From the NCBI GenBank assembly GCA_007258455.2, contig VDFB02296849.1, positions 1-64,000 of the forward strand: a DNA stretch of 64,000 bases, read 5' to 3'. The notes under the pieces were generated by a model. It was not told where the DNA came from. It saw only the letters and a list, made by a program, of their open reading frames with translations, and searched no databases. Source of the stretch: Sequoia sempervirens. Its lineage: Eukaryota > Streptophyta > Pinopsida > Cupressales > Cupressaceae. A program made the translations under genes and the position numbers. Positions 45,703 through 58,558 of the stretch are shown piece after piece (within the stretch, counting starts at the first letter, position 1; each line of letters starts with the position of its first letter).

Positions 45703-47828
45703 GCCTATAATAGCACAAGATGAAAATTCATGCAATGTCAAAATTAATGCAAAAAGAAAAAAAAGGAAGGATGGACTAGCCATGGTTGCACTGTTGTCCA
45801 TAAAATGCATTCACAAGTGAAACCTCATTGTCCACTATGTTAAAAAAAATACTCAAGAGGGCTAGTGAAATCTGGTGTCCACTAGGTGAGCCCCAAGAAA
45901 GTGAGAAACACACACTAGGTTTGTATGTACCCACAAAAAGGTGGCTAATGTGAAATTCATGCCAAGTCTACAGGATCCCATACTTCAACCATACCAAAAG
46001 TTATATGGTCTCATGATAACTTTGATAAGGTGTGACAAAAAGGGTCACAAGGCTAGCAAGCTACATTATGCTAGACACTCATGAAAAACAAAAAGGAACC
46101 ACTGGAAAGAAATTTGTGTTATGCTTAAGGCCATGAAAAAGTTTTAAATGCAATAGGATAAGCTATTCAAATAGGTTTTTCTAGATTCATGAAAGGTCTC
46201 ACCTTAGGGAACATCATGCTTAATGTAACCAATGGAGGACTAGTCAAGGAATAAAGGATTCACACTTTATAGAATGCAAGCCATAACATTACCACTAAGA
46301 GGAATGTCATATGCCAAGAAATTTCATGCCCTTGAAGGACATCAAACCCACTGTCACCAAGAAGAAGACATGTCACATGAAGTAAGAAGACCACACTGTA
46401 AAGGGAATATCCAAACAATGAGTGGGGATGTGTATGCCCCCACTTTAAATAAATTGCTAAACACCATGTTGTGAACAATTACTTTAAAGTAGAAAAATGA
46501 AAAATTCCAATACATGAGAGCTTTATTCAGGAAGCCCTATGCAAAACATATGTTTCCAAGTAGAGCTACATCATGGAAATGAGGTTGTCCCCCATATGCA
46601 ATCCTAATATAACACATAAGGGATCCATAGATTTGGGCTTAGCATATGGCTTTGCTATAGTGATATAATCAAGCTTGGAACTGTCATCATTCCCCAAATA
46701 ACTCATGGAACAACAAGCACAAAGGAGAAGCCTTTTGGGTGAACATTGAAGAGACATAAATGTCTCAACACTTTGCATCATCCCCAAAAGGAAAATATGG
46801 TACAAGAGAAAAGATAATAGTTATTCAACATATAGAAGAATGTAGATACAAATAGAACAATGTCATGATAGATTCACTTCTTTTGTATCCTTGCACCAAT
46901 GGAGTGGCAAGGGTCATCCAAACTAGGCTCACAAACATATAAAAACATGCCAAGCATCACGACATGGGGGATCACATTATGCACATGAAATCACACAAAG
47001 AACATGAAAAGAAAAAAAAGAAAAGACTAGTATGTCACATGAAAGTCAACCTATAGTAGGTCATATGCATCCCAATCTTGTTCATTATATGAAAAAGGAA
47101 AAAAACTAGCCAAAGGGACAATAACAAGAGCCATATTAGGATAAGCCTATATAACTCCTTGCCCCCCCAAGTGTAGGGAAAGGATAAGCCAAGATAGGTG
47201 ATGAGAATGTGCTCCTTGCAATATAGAAAATGTTTTGCATTTAAATGTAAAACATGTAATAGTGAGCATGTGATGATCCTCCAACTATCACATGACAATG
47301 AGCAAAGTGATCAATTGTTAATTGATTATACAATCACATTGATGTGAAAACGGTTCAAATTATCTATTAATTATATTTAAAGCATGGCACTCATCAGTAT
47401 TATGCCCAAGAGTTCTATGATATTGACAATGAGATATGTTTGTACTTTTTCCTTTAAGATTTCCCCCAATGTTATAAGTCCTTGATTAAAAAGTGTGTAA
47501 GGATTTTTTATTTTTGGACATAGGACAAGGGAATTGCAACTTATTGATTTTGTAAGGCCTTTGTATTTTTCTTGATTAGGAAACTTGTTGAGGTGGATAT
47601 GGAGGGTCTAAGGTGACCCCATTGTCCTTGTGAGGTATTAATTGGTCTCTTGGAATGATCTTATGAAAAAGAACACCTTTCCCCTTAGGAGATGTGCAAA
47701 GGGGGGAGGATCTTGGTATCCTAACCCCTTGGTATCCTTGGATGGTATTTTTTATAACAATTTATGGATTTCAACTATTATTTGTTATGTCACATCCTTG
47801 TTTATTTAAGATCTTAAATCCTTGAGGG
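45703..47828. other. Non-coding flank, left copy
   Basis: No gene. It is near-identical to 56399-59563 except that TIR insertion 57525-58554 is absent here. The empty site TTAT is at 46821-46824. Confidence 0.7.
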
Positions 47829-48965
47829 TGATCCCACAATAGTAGGTTACACTTTTTTTAAAGGAAAAACGACAATGCGGAAAACACCTTCCTAATGCAA
47901 AATCCTCAGGAAAGAAGTGCAAAAAATTTCATTTAACAAGTTACATACATTTGAGATGCACATTCATAGAACAAAAGGAGAGACAAAATAGAAACATACA
48001 TAGAAATAACATCAGATATACATGGGAAAACCCTTACGGGAGAAAAGCCCACACACCAAGTAAAGTCACTTTGTCTTACAGTAAATAAATTACATACAGA
48101 GTTAAAGACTTCACTCTCAAATGTTAACTCACAGCAATAATACAATCCCCTTGGTTGACCTTCTCATAGACTACAGCTCACCTCACACTATTACAATGCT
48201 CGAAAAGCATAAAGTATATCACCACTCAACCACCATTAGGTTTTCATGAATTTTATTATCTTCATTGAAAACCTCCCTTCATCTTGAGCCACACACTACC
48301 ATCTAGCACACATCAAGCCGCTAGCATTAAATTTGGTTACAAAGAATATTACCATATTTGCACTCTATCAACCCCCCGAGTCTAATCATGCATTTAATGC
48401 AAACATAGCACTAACAAAAAATAAACCTTTTGGCCAATGATCATTGATTTAAAATAGTGATGTAAAATCAATAAATGAAATTGTGCCATGTGTCAACACA
48501 TCACTTGTCCATCACTTTGACTTTCAAACCAGTCTATCAGTCATTCCATGTGGCTCCCACTATCCACGTAGCATCCATGTCATTGTCGTATGGTTGACAT
48601 CACCATCTACGCAGACCAATCCCACCATCCATCGGTCATGACACCAAGTCAGGAGAAACTCAAACTTCAGAACCTTTGGTCGAGGGTTAGGAAAATCCTG
48701 AAACCTATGACAACAAGGAGATCAGCATGTCGGGACCTATTATGGAACTTTCAAACCCCGTGACATGAGTTCTGAAGTTCATAAATCCAATGATCGCACG
48801 ACCAAAACAATGTCACCATGTTATAAACTTTCAGAACCCCGTGACTTAGATTTCAAGGTTCAAGATTTTGGCGATAGGTTGATAATGAAATCCAAACAAA
48901 GGGGAAAAACACCAAGTCTTTTAAACAAAGGTTTAAGCCAAAAAGTTGAGGCACATTTTCCAACA
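47829..48965 (-). repeat. Putative 3' LTR of minus-strand copia, left copy
   Basis: On the minus strand it would start TGTTGGAAAATGTG, directly after the polypurine-like CAAGTGGGAGCT, and end GGGATCA. The right edge (48965) is well supported. The left edge is a guess from the TG...CA rule, because the partner LTR is not in the window. Confidence 0.45.
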
Positions 48966-49036
48966 AGCTCCCACTTGACGAAGACTTACTGGCTTCCTCT
49001 AAACTCAAAGTTATTGAAGGTCATAGGCCCCAAGGC

Positions 49037-50557
49037 TCATCGAACTAGCACACTGGACCTATACTTGTCTATGCTCACAGGATTTTTCAATGCATTAAGG
49101 ACATTCTCCAAAGTATCTACCTTTTCTAGATTAACCTTTCCATCCTCCACCATATCACTAATGAAATGATACTGCACATCAATGTGCTTCATCCTAGCAT
49201 GAGAAGTGGTATTTTTTGCCAAATAAATAGCACTCTAACTGTCATAGCAAATCATAATCTACCCCGTATTAAGCCCAATATCTGAACATAAATTCCTATG
49301 CCAAACGGCTTCTTTGCAGGCATGTGTTGCTACCATATACTTTGCCTCAGTAGTAGATAAAGTGACTACAACCTACCGCTTGCTCATCCAACTGACTACT
49401 CCACCAAATAACATGAAGATATATCCACTAGTGGATCTTCTGTTGTCAACGTCCCCTACCCAATTAGATTCCACATATCCATGAATGCTAAGAGATCTTT
49501 GTGATCCAATGATTTGCCATGATAACACAAAGAAAACTTTGAGGTACCCTTCAAATATCTAAAAATCCTCTCACAGCATCCCAATGCAGCCTTCCTGGAA
49601 TAGCCATAAACTAACTAAGAACTCCCATTGCTTGGGAAATGTCTAGCCTAGTACAAAAAATTGAGTAAATTAAACTACCAATAGCACTCGCATACGACAC
49701 CCTGGTCATGTCCTCCATCTCAGTAGGAGACTTTGAATAGTCTTCAATAGATAGCTTTGTTCCCTGCAACACTAGAACAACTAGTTGCTTATGATCAATC
49801 GTCCCAAATATCTCCAGGACAGTGTTGATATACTTACTCTGGCTGAGCCAAAGCTTTCTACTTTCTCTATCCCTTTTTATTTCCATCCCCAAAATATACC
49901 TTTCCGCACCAAGATCTTTCATTTCGAACTTTGCAAAAAATTGAGATTTAAGATCAAAAATCATAATCTTACTATTTCCTATGAATAACATATCATCCAC
50001 ATACAAGGTAATAATAAGCACACAATCATTTTGAGCTTTATAATAAACAAAATGATAATATTTTGATCTCACAAATCTCAATGACAACACAAACATGCCA
50101 AACTTTTGGTACCACATTCTAGGTGATTGGTTCAAACCATACAAAGATTTCATTAACTTGCAAACCAGGCTTTCTTTACCTTTTTCATCAAAGTGCTCTA
50201 GTTGGGACATATAGATTTCTTCTTCCAACTCTCCATGAAGAAACTTTGTCTTCAGATCCATTTGCTTGATCTCTAAGTCATACACGGCTACAAGTGACAA
50301 AAGAAATCTAATAGATGTCAACTTAGCTATAGGAGAAAATATTTCTCCATAATCAATTCCCTCTACCTAGGAATAACCTTTCACGACCAACCGAGCATTA
50401 TACTTTTCAACACTACCATCTAGACCAGTCTTCCTCTTAAATAAAAATTTACAGCCAACAGGATTATGTCCTTTAGGCAGGGTTACCAAATCCCAGGTTT
50501 CATTCTTCTTCAATGAAACCATTTCTTCATTCATGGCTTCCAACTAGGAATTTGAAT
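49037..50557 (-). pseudogene. Minus-strand Ty1/copia RT-RNase H, left copy, cut by the gap
   Basis: From the gap leftwards: RT (50321-49611) with FLLSLVAVYDLEIKQMDLKT, SLYGLNQSPRMWYQ and the catalytic YVDDM, then RNase H pieces NRRSTSGYIFM and, at 49222-49037, SHARMKHIDVQYHFI near the C-terminus. A TAG at 50367-50369 (read as CTA on plus) is CAG in the right copy. It ends abruptly at 50557. Confidence 0.88.
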
Positions 50558-50657
50558 NNNNNNNNNNNNNNNNNNNNNNNNNNNNNNNNNNNNNNNNNNN
50601 NNNNNNNNNNNNNNNNNNNNNNNNNNNNNNNNNNNNNNNNNNNNNNNNNNNNNNNNN
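50558..50657. other. Assembly gap of exactly 100 N
   Basis: A 100-N spacer, the conventional placeholder for an unknown gap. Sequence to its left equals copy 2 up to 62295, and sequence to its right equals copy 1 from 39962. Confidence 0.98.
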
Positions 50658-51581
50658 GAATTCAAGTTTGCAGTATTATTATTATTTGCAGAGAATATTG
50701 TTTTTCTTCGAATTTGTTCTCTGTCTGCAGAAATTATTGTCTCTTTGTAGAATTGAATCTCTGTTTGCTACTTCTTATTTTATTGTGATTCCATATCAGT
50801 TGGTATCAGAGCACTCTTAATCCATGGGTTTGGACTGTTCATTCAAATCTGTTTATCAAAAATAATTTCAGTCCTGATGCTCTCAACAAAAGGAGACAAT
50901 TTTTGAAGCTTTTTCAATCATTTGTGGAGAATTATATATCTAGAAGCAACTGGAGGTGTGTGTTTGAAAAAGTATGCACTCTTGTTTCAGTTTTTGATAC
51001 AATTTCTTTACAAACCAGTGTTGTTCATTCATTGACAGAACTTTATATATAAATTATTATTTTTATTGGTTTGTATGGATAGAAGCACCTTCTTGAGAGC
51101 TTTCTAGAACATTTTACGGATCTGAATTTTGTTATGTTTTGAGAAAGTTATGACCATTTGAAAATTGTTGTTGTAGGTGCTAATTTCAAACGCCTAGATG
51201 GTTTTGAAGGTGGTTTTGAGTGCAAAAACGTGGTTTTGCTCCCTTTTCATGGTTTTTCTTAGAAAAATAAAGAATTTATATTCTTTATTTAATAAAACTT
51301 GTGTATAATGCTCCCAAATATCTTAAAAAATACATGTATTAAGTTTGTGGGGAGAGTATTAATTGTACGTTGTGATCTATTTGATATTTTCAAAATTGGT
51401 CAAATTGTGTTGGGAGGAGTTCCAACCATCCCTTTAACAAGAATTCACTCAAAGCTCTAAAGGATTCTTTGATTTAATTATTTTTGTCAAACCAAGTCAA
51501 GTAGACTATTGAACTTCACTATTGGTCAATTTGTATTGTTAGGAGTTGTAAAGTGTTTCACTGGCTTTAACTTGCAATAGT

Positions 51582-52744
51582 ATGGCTGCTAACTTGGTCA
51601 AGCAAGTTGTTGAACTTGTCGGTGTGATAACCACATTGATTGATAAAGTCAATGATATTGCAATTCAATGACTACCTGATCCAAATAACCAACAACCTCC
51701 TGGTCCTGAAAGACACCAACCTCCAGCCAAATGTGAAGCCAAGATCTTTGATGGATCTCGAGATCCTGATGTGTTCTACACGTGGATTCTTGACATGGAG
51801 ACATGGTTCACGTACAATGAAATTGCTGATGATGACAAAGTTCCTTTTGCAAAGTTGAAGCTCTCTAGTGTCACTAAGGTTTTGGTCACTAAGCGCCAAT
51901 ATGCTCGAGAGCCTATCACCACATGGAATCAACTTGTCACAACCTTAAAGGATACATTCTATCCTTCCAACTATGAGCAAGATTTTCACATCAAGCATAG
52001 CTTCGCATACGACAAGGACAACATATGTCAGTGCAGGATTATATCTACCAATTCAATAGACTAAGGATACTCCTCCATGTGCAAGATCTAGGTGTTTCTC
52101 TAATCTTAAAGTTCAAGATTGGATTACAAGAGCATTTTTTTAGGGAGTTGAAATATACTACCCTAGAAACACTTGATGTTGCATTCAACCAAGCACAACT
52201 GGTAGAAGAAAAGCTTGTTGCCCAATCTCGTGCATCTTTGCCTTCATTTTTTGTAGGTCCTCCAAAGGCTTTGAGTTCTTGACCACAAAAAAAAAATTCT
52301 AAAGAGAAAAATTCTTCTCCTTCCTCTTCTTTTTCTCCTTTTGATACTAAGAAATGTAAATTTTGTACTTATTGTAAAAAGAAGGGACATGAAAAATCTG
52401 AATGTTTCAAGTTGAAGAGGAAGAATCTAATTGTACAATCTCATGATGAGGAAAAGAAAAATTTTCCCATCAATAATTCTAGTGATGATAGGACATATGA
52501 TGAGTTGAAAGGTAGACTTAATAAAGTCACCTTGATGAACCATCATTCTACTTCAAGGGGACGTGACAATTTGTTTGTCACTCATGCTCACCTAACCCAT
52601 GATTTTTCTATGGATTGTATCATCAACAATAGCTCACAGAGAAATTTGATTGTGAAGTCCATTGTTGATAAACTTCATTTGTCAATGGATCCACATCCTC
52701 ATCCATATTCACTTGGATGGAAGGATATTGGTTCATCCTCTTAG
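51582..52744 (+). pseudogene. Gypsy gag-protease, right copy
   Basis: Matches 40890-42051 with the same early TGA, the same frameshift and the same CCHC knuckle. Codon 52637-52639 is CAG, where the left copy has TAG, so this frame runs on through IVKSIVDKLHLSMDPHPHPY to 52744. The protease triad reads NNS, again without the catalytic Asp. Confidence 0.9.
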
Positions 52745-53159
52745 ATCACACACACATGCACCGTTGCTTTTGCATTTGGTGCCAAATTCATTGATAAGGT
52801 CACATGTGATGTGACCACCATGGATTGTTGTGGTTTGTTGCTTAGAAAACCCTATTAGTATGATAGGAAATCTCATTATGATGCATTTAAAAATACATAT
52901 ACACGGCAACAAGATAATAAGGAATACTTAATAAAATGTACAAAGAGCACCACAAATCTATTACTTAGTTGTAGATAGGCATGCAAGACAATCAATCGAC
53001 CACAAGAGCTTGCACTAATTTTCATAAGGCCACAATATGATAATTCTAAAGAAAAATTTATTATGTCTAAGCCACATGCTACTCTTGAAAAATTGTTGCA
53101 AGAATATACACATGTGTTTGAGGAGCCTAAGACACTTCCCCCAGAATGAGCAATCAATC

Positions 53160-54480
53160 ACACTATTGATATTGATCATGTTGCATCTCTTCCTAATTCC
53201 CCATTGTATTGATAATCAATTCTTCAAAGTGATGAGATAAAAAGAAAAATCCAAGATTTATTGTCTAAAGGATTTATTAAACCAATTACATCCCCTTGTG
53301 CTTCACCAATTTTTCTTGTACTTAAAAAGGATGGAACTTGGTGGCTGTGTATTGACTTTCAGGAATTAAATAAGATCACCATCAAAAATCGATATCCACT
53401 TCCACGAATTGATGGCAATTGGATCAAATTCAAGGTGCCAAAATTTTCTCCAAGTTTCATCTAAAAAATGGGTACCATCAAGTTAGAGTTCAAGCAGAGG
53501 ACACATGGAAGACAACTTTCAAGACTAAAATGGGTCTTTTTTAGTGGCTTGTAATGCCATTTGGTCTCACTAATGCTCTTGCCACTTTCATGAGATTGAT
53601 GCATGAGGTATTTCATGATTATTTGGAAAAATTTGTTATCATCTACTTAGATGATATTCTTGTCTTTTCTCACACTTGGAAAGTCCATCTTTAGCATTTG
53701 GAACATGTTCTTCATACACTTCAACATAATAGTTTGTATGCCAACTTTCCTAAGTTTTCTTTTGGTCATACATCCATCTCCTATCTTGGATTTTCCATTG
53801 ATGCACATGGAATTCATGTTGATCCTACAAAAGTGGAAGTTCTTCTCAAGTGGCCTACTCCTTCAAATCTCACTGAATTGAAGATTTTTCTTGGTCTTGC
53901 CAACCTCTATCACAAGTTCATCCAACATTACTTAGATATTGCTGCACCTTTGCACCAATTGAAAAAGACCAATGTTGCATTCAAGTGGAAAGAAATTCAC
54001 TCATGTGATTTCAACACGTTGAAAGAAAAATTATGTTTAGCACCTGTTCTTGTTTTACTAGATCTCTCACAACCTTTTGAGATTGAGAGAGATGCTTCAC
54101 AATATGCACTTGACCTGTTCTAAAGTGAAATGGTCATCATGTGGCCTATCATTCAGAAAAAAAAAATTGTTGCTAAAAGGAACTACTCCACATATGATAA
54201 GGAATTATATGCATTGGTCCAAGCCATTAAATATTGGAGACATTATCTTTTGGGGAAATAAATAGTTGTTCACACTAATCACTTGCCTCTACAATTTCTT
54301 CAGTCTCAAAACAAAATTGAAGAAGCTCGACATATGAAGTGGGATTCATATCTACAAAAGTTTCAGTTGGTCATCAAGTATAAGAACTTGGGGAACACCA
54401 ACAATGTTGCGGATTTTTTAAGTCGTCCTCCTACAACACATGTTTTAACTATTGTGTCCACTTCTCACTTGGAATTTTAG
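53160..54480 (+). pseudogene. Gypsy RT-RNase H, right copy
   Basis: The frame at 53261-53464 runs through LVLKKDGTWWLCIDFQELNK, because CAG at 53360 replaces the left copy's TAG, and on to YPLPRIDGNW. An additional TAG at 53542 (left copy GAA) breaks the palm. YLDD is intact. RNase H and connection pieces at 53698-54123 and 54283-54480 include NTNNVADFLSRPP. Confidence 0.9.
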
Positions 54481-54599
54481 ACATGGTCTTCTCAGTATGA
54501 TCAAGATCCTGATTTTGGTGTTTCCTACAAAAGTCTTCAAAATCCTTCAACTTTCAATTTGACACCTTTTCAAGATTTCCATATCAAGGAAGGGTTACT

Positions 54600-55805
54600 T
54601 TACAAACTAGATAAGCTTTGTATCCCTTGAGATCATCGGACTTCTCTTCTCAAGGAGGCACATTCTACTATTTATGGTGGTCATTTTGGCAAACAAGAAA
54701 CACTTCATCATTTGCAGTGGTTCTTCTATTGGCCTCATATGCAATGAGATGTTCTACATTTCCTCAAGCGATGTGCAATTTGTTGCCACTCCAAACCAAG
54801 AAGTAGAAAATTGGGCTTAAGTATTCCTTTGCCTATTCCTTCTCATCCTTGGGAGAGCATTTCCATGGATTTGGTTAGTGGCTTTCCATTGACTGTTCGC
54901 TGCCATGATAGTTTTTTTGTGGTTGTTGATCAATTTAGCAGGATGGCTAAGTTCATGCCATGCCACAAGACAAGTTCAACGCATGACTTAGCCCAACTCT
55001 TCTTTGACTTTTTTTGGAGATCTTTTGGTTTACCAACTAGCATTGTTTCTAATCATGACTCATGTTTTGTGGGCCATTTCTAGTGATCCTTGTGGAAGAT
55101 TTTGGGATTTTCCCTTAACTTTTCCACTGCTTTTCATCCTCAGTTAGATGGTTAGACTGAAGTTGTGAACTGTACTCTTATACATATTTTGAGGATTTAT
55201 CACCATAATTCTCCTGCCAAGTGGGATTTGAGCCTCACCCACGTAGAGCATGCCTACAATCAATAATTCCACTCATCTACAAGTCACTCACCTTTTGAGG
55301 TATGTCTTGGTTTTCAGCCTTTGGCTCCAAATGAGTTGCGCTTATCTTTTCCATCTCTAGCCACTATGCATATTCAGAAAGAGCAAGATAAGGCCCAAGC
55401 CTTTATTCAACATTTTCAAAATCTTCAGTCCAAAGAAGTTCAAATTCTTCAGAAGACTCTAGAAAACAAAAAACAACTTATGGATCATCATCATGTACCT
55501 CATACTTTTCAAGTTGGGGATAAAGTTTGGTTATACTTAGAAAAAAATCATTTCCAAGAGAAATCACATGTAGTAAGGTCAAGCCACTTCGTTATGGGCC
55601 TTACATAATTCTTCATAAGGTATCTGATAATGTGTTTCGGCTTGATCTTCCAACTCAGTTGGGAATCCATGATGTTGTCAATGTTGATCTTCTCAAACAC
55701 TACAATGAGTCAATACTAGAAACTAAGCCTCTTGTCATGCATCTTGCAGATGGTACATTCCTAATATTCATCTTCTATTTGATTTTGATAGAGTTGTTGA
55801 CATGA
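54600..55805 (+). pseudogene. Gypsy integrase, right copy
   Basis: Matches 43905-45108. TGA at 54628 (CGA in the left copy) and TAG at 55153 (CAG in the left copy) are private stops. Conversely 55321-55608 is an open stretch (QAFIQHFQNLQSKEVQILQ) where the left copy has two TAA stops. Confidence 0.9.
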
Positions 55806-55966
55806 AGACTCGTCAGACACGACATGGTTCCACCACTTCCTACCTTGTTGGCAAACAACGTCAGCTTCCACATCAATCCTTACTAGATCTATTGTTACCA
55901 ACTATCTCAAGATTTTCCTTCTCTCTTGAAAGCATTCAAGTCAAATGTTGTTATTGTTGGGAGGAA

Positions 55967-56393
55967 TGATGAGGATTCATAGGGTATAAGTTAGAGCATA
56001 GGATTTTAATTATTATTTTAATATTTTTTAGTGTTTATCCTATGTAAAAAGTGAAAGTCAAATGTTAGTTTCCTAGTTGTTAGGAAGTTAGCATAAATTA
56101 GTAAATTGTTGGGAAGTTAGCATAAGTTAGTAAGTTATTATTTTTTTTTCATTTGCACTTCATGTGAAGATTTGGATGATATTCTAAATCTTTAATTTTC
56201 CCATACATAATGCCTATATAATAATGTATTTTTGTCCTTTTGGGGGAGATATTGGAATTCAAGTGCAGTATTATTATTATTTGCAGAGAATATTGTCTTT
56301 CATTGAATTTTTTCTCTGTCTACAAAGATTATTGTCACTTTGTACAATTGAATCTTTGTTTGTTGCTTCTTATTTTCTTATGATTCCATATCA
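55967..56393 (+). repeat. 3' LTR of right Ty3/gypsy
   Basis: 427 bp, TGATGAGG...CATATCA, followed by CACAT. Confidence 0.9.
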
Positions 56394-56398
56394 CACAT

Positions 56399-57524
56399 GC
56401 CTACAGTAGCACAAGATGAAAAATCATGCAATGTCAAAATTAATGCAAAAAGAAAAAAAAGGAAGGATGGACTAGCCATGGTTGCACTGTTGTCCATAAA
56501 ATGCATTCACAAGTGAAACCTCATTGTCCACTATGTTAAAAAAAAATACTCAAGAGGGCTAGTGAAATCCGGTGTCCACTAGGTGAGCCCCAAGAAAGTG
56601 AGAAACACACACTAGGTTTGTATGTACCCACAAAAAGGTGGCTGATGTGAAATTCATGCCAAGTCTACAGGATCCCATACTTCAACCATACCAAAAGTTA
56701 TATGGTCTCATGATAACTTTGATAAGTTGTGACAAAAAGGGTCACAAGGCTAGCAAGCTACATTATGCTAGAAACTCATGAAAAACAAAAAGGAACCATT
56801 GGAAAGAAATTTGTGTTATGCTTAAGGCCATGAAAAAGTTTTAAATGCAATAGGATAAGCTATTCAAAGGGGTTTTTCTAGATTCATGAAAGGTCTCACC
56901 TTAGGGAACATCGTGCTTAATGTAACCAATGGAGGACTAGTCAAGGAATAAAGGATTCACACTTTATAGAATGCAAGCCATAACATTACCACTAAGAGGA
57001 ATGTCATATGCCAAGAAATTTCATGCTCTTGAAGGACATCAAACCCACTGTCACCAAGAAGAAGACAGGTCACATGAAGTAAGAAGACCACACTGTAAAG
57101 GGAATATCCAAACAATGAGTGGGGATGTGTATGCCCCCACTTTAAATAAATTGCTAAACACCATGTTGTGAACAATTAATTTAAAGTAGAAAAATGAAAA
57201 ATGCCAATACATGAGAGCTTTATTCAGGAAGCCCTATGCAAAACATATGTTTCCAAGTAGAGCTACATCATGGAAATAAGGTTGTCCCCCATATGCAATC
57301 CTAATATAACACATAAGGGATCCATGGATTTGGGCTTAGCATATGGCTTTGCTATAGTGATATAATCAAGCTTGGAATTTTCATCATTCTCAAATAACTC
57401 ATGGAACAACAGCACAAAGGAGAAGCCTTTTGGGTGAACATTGAAGAGACATAAATGTCTCAGCGGCTTTGCAGCATCATTCCCAAAAGGAAAACATGGG
57501 TACAAGAGAAAAGATAATAGTTAT
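56399..57524. other. Non-coding flank, right copy (first part)
   Basis: Near-identical to 45703-46824. No gene. Confidence 0.7.
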
Positions 57525-58554
57525 GGGTGGAAGTCACAATAGTGGTTTACAATTTGATGAAGGAAGCGAGAAAAAATGGCCCCATGGCAAAAAAATTGGT
57601 TCGACCGAACCATAAAGGGGTTCGACCGAACCCATCAATCATGGGGCCCACATTTCTCGCCCAAAAAAAAAAGGGAAAATGCATATTGAGGGGGTTTGAA
57701 TGAACCAGAGTTCAAATGAACCCTGGTTCGCTAGAACCCCCCTGGTTCTAGCGAACCCCCCTTTTCCCTAATTCTTGACTTTGTTCACACAAAAAACCTA
57801 TTTTTTTACGCTTTGATGCTCAGGTTGAGGATGAAAATGGGGGAATCTTCACAAACCCAATTGGAGTCAGGTATTCCTTGAAACGAGCTATCCAATGAAT
57901 ATAATTTTAATATGTTTTGGTTTTATTATGTATTTGTTTTTTTAGTTTTATTAAACATAGGTTTTTAAAATTGAAGAAGGTCCTCTAATGCACATGTGGA
58001 AAAATAGAAAATTATCAAAAAAATTAAAATGAGTGCATCGGATGACCCAGAATCCTTGATCCAACAAAAAAAAAAAATGAATTCGATATATACAAAAAAA
58101 AGGATTCTGGCGTTATCTTGACCGTGCTATGTCACGAATTGTCATTGGTTTGACTTGAAACTTGATTAAAGAAAAATATTCAATAAAAAACTATCTACAA
58201 CCAAGTGCAGCACTGAATGTCGGAGTTACAAATCTAAATTTGAAAGAATTAAATTTTATCCTTCATGGAAACGTTATGCGTTATACGGTGTGCGTCACTT
58301 TTTAAAAATGTTGTTTTTTGAAAAAAATTAGTTTTTATGGGAGATGGAAAAAGAAGTGGAATCTGATTCCAAAAATTTTGAAAAAAATATTTTTAGAATC
58401 TACAGAGAAAATGTGATGAGACTCTAGTTTGCATCATCTTCAAATTCCTCACGGTTTAGCAGCTATAGGTGCCCAAATGTGAGTTGAATTAAAAATAAAA
58501 ATTCCAGGTGTCGGTTGGCCAAAATTGTAGAAAACCACTATTATGGGATCACCC
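57525..58554. mobile_element. Polymorphic 1,030-bp TIR element
   Basis: Absent from the left copy, which has the empty site TTAT at 46821-46824. Here TTAT is duplicated (57521-57524 and 58555-58558). The ends are imperfect inverted repeats: left GGGTGGAAGTCACAATAGTG, right in reverse complement GGGTGATCCCATAATAGTGG, both followed by GTTT and CAATTT. No transposase frame. The interior has GGTTCGACCGAACC palindromes. The 4-bp (or TTA plus chance) duplication would fit a PIF/Harbinger-like or another TIR family; undecided. Confidence 0.92.
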
Positions 58555-58558
58555 TTAT

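Larger units (their letters stand above)
50658..56393 (+). mobile_element. Ty3/gypsy retrotransposon, right copy (5' LTR truncated by the gap)
   Basis: Same element and same insertion as 39663-45697, offset by 10,692-10,697 bp. The partial 5' LTR is 50658-50798, PBS 50801-50812, and 3' LTR 55967-56393, followed by the same CACATGCC flank. The coding region is near-identical and also dead, but the stops differ in detail. RT keeps YLDD (GAT 53650-53652). Confidence 0.93.

Noticed and set aside
45703..47828. Minus-strand hydrophobic frames (46260-46478, 47035-47298, 47933-48145) as small membrane proteins
   Set aside because: They recur only because the block is duplicated. Copies gain indels (for example 46566-46805 versus 57263-57505), and nothing suggests coding constraint.
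50558..50788. Frame 50513-50788 spanning the gap
   Set aside because: It is built across 100 N characters and joins unrelated sequence from the two sides.
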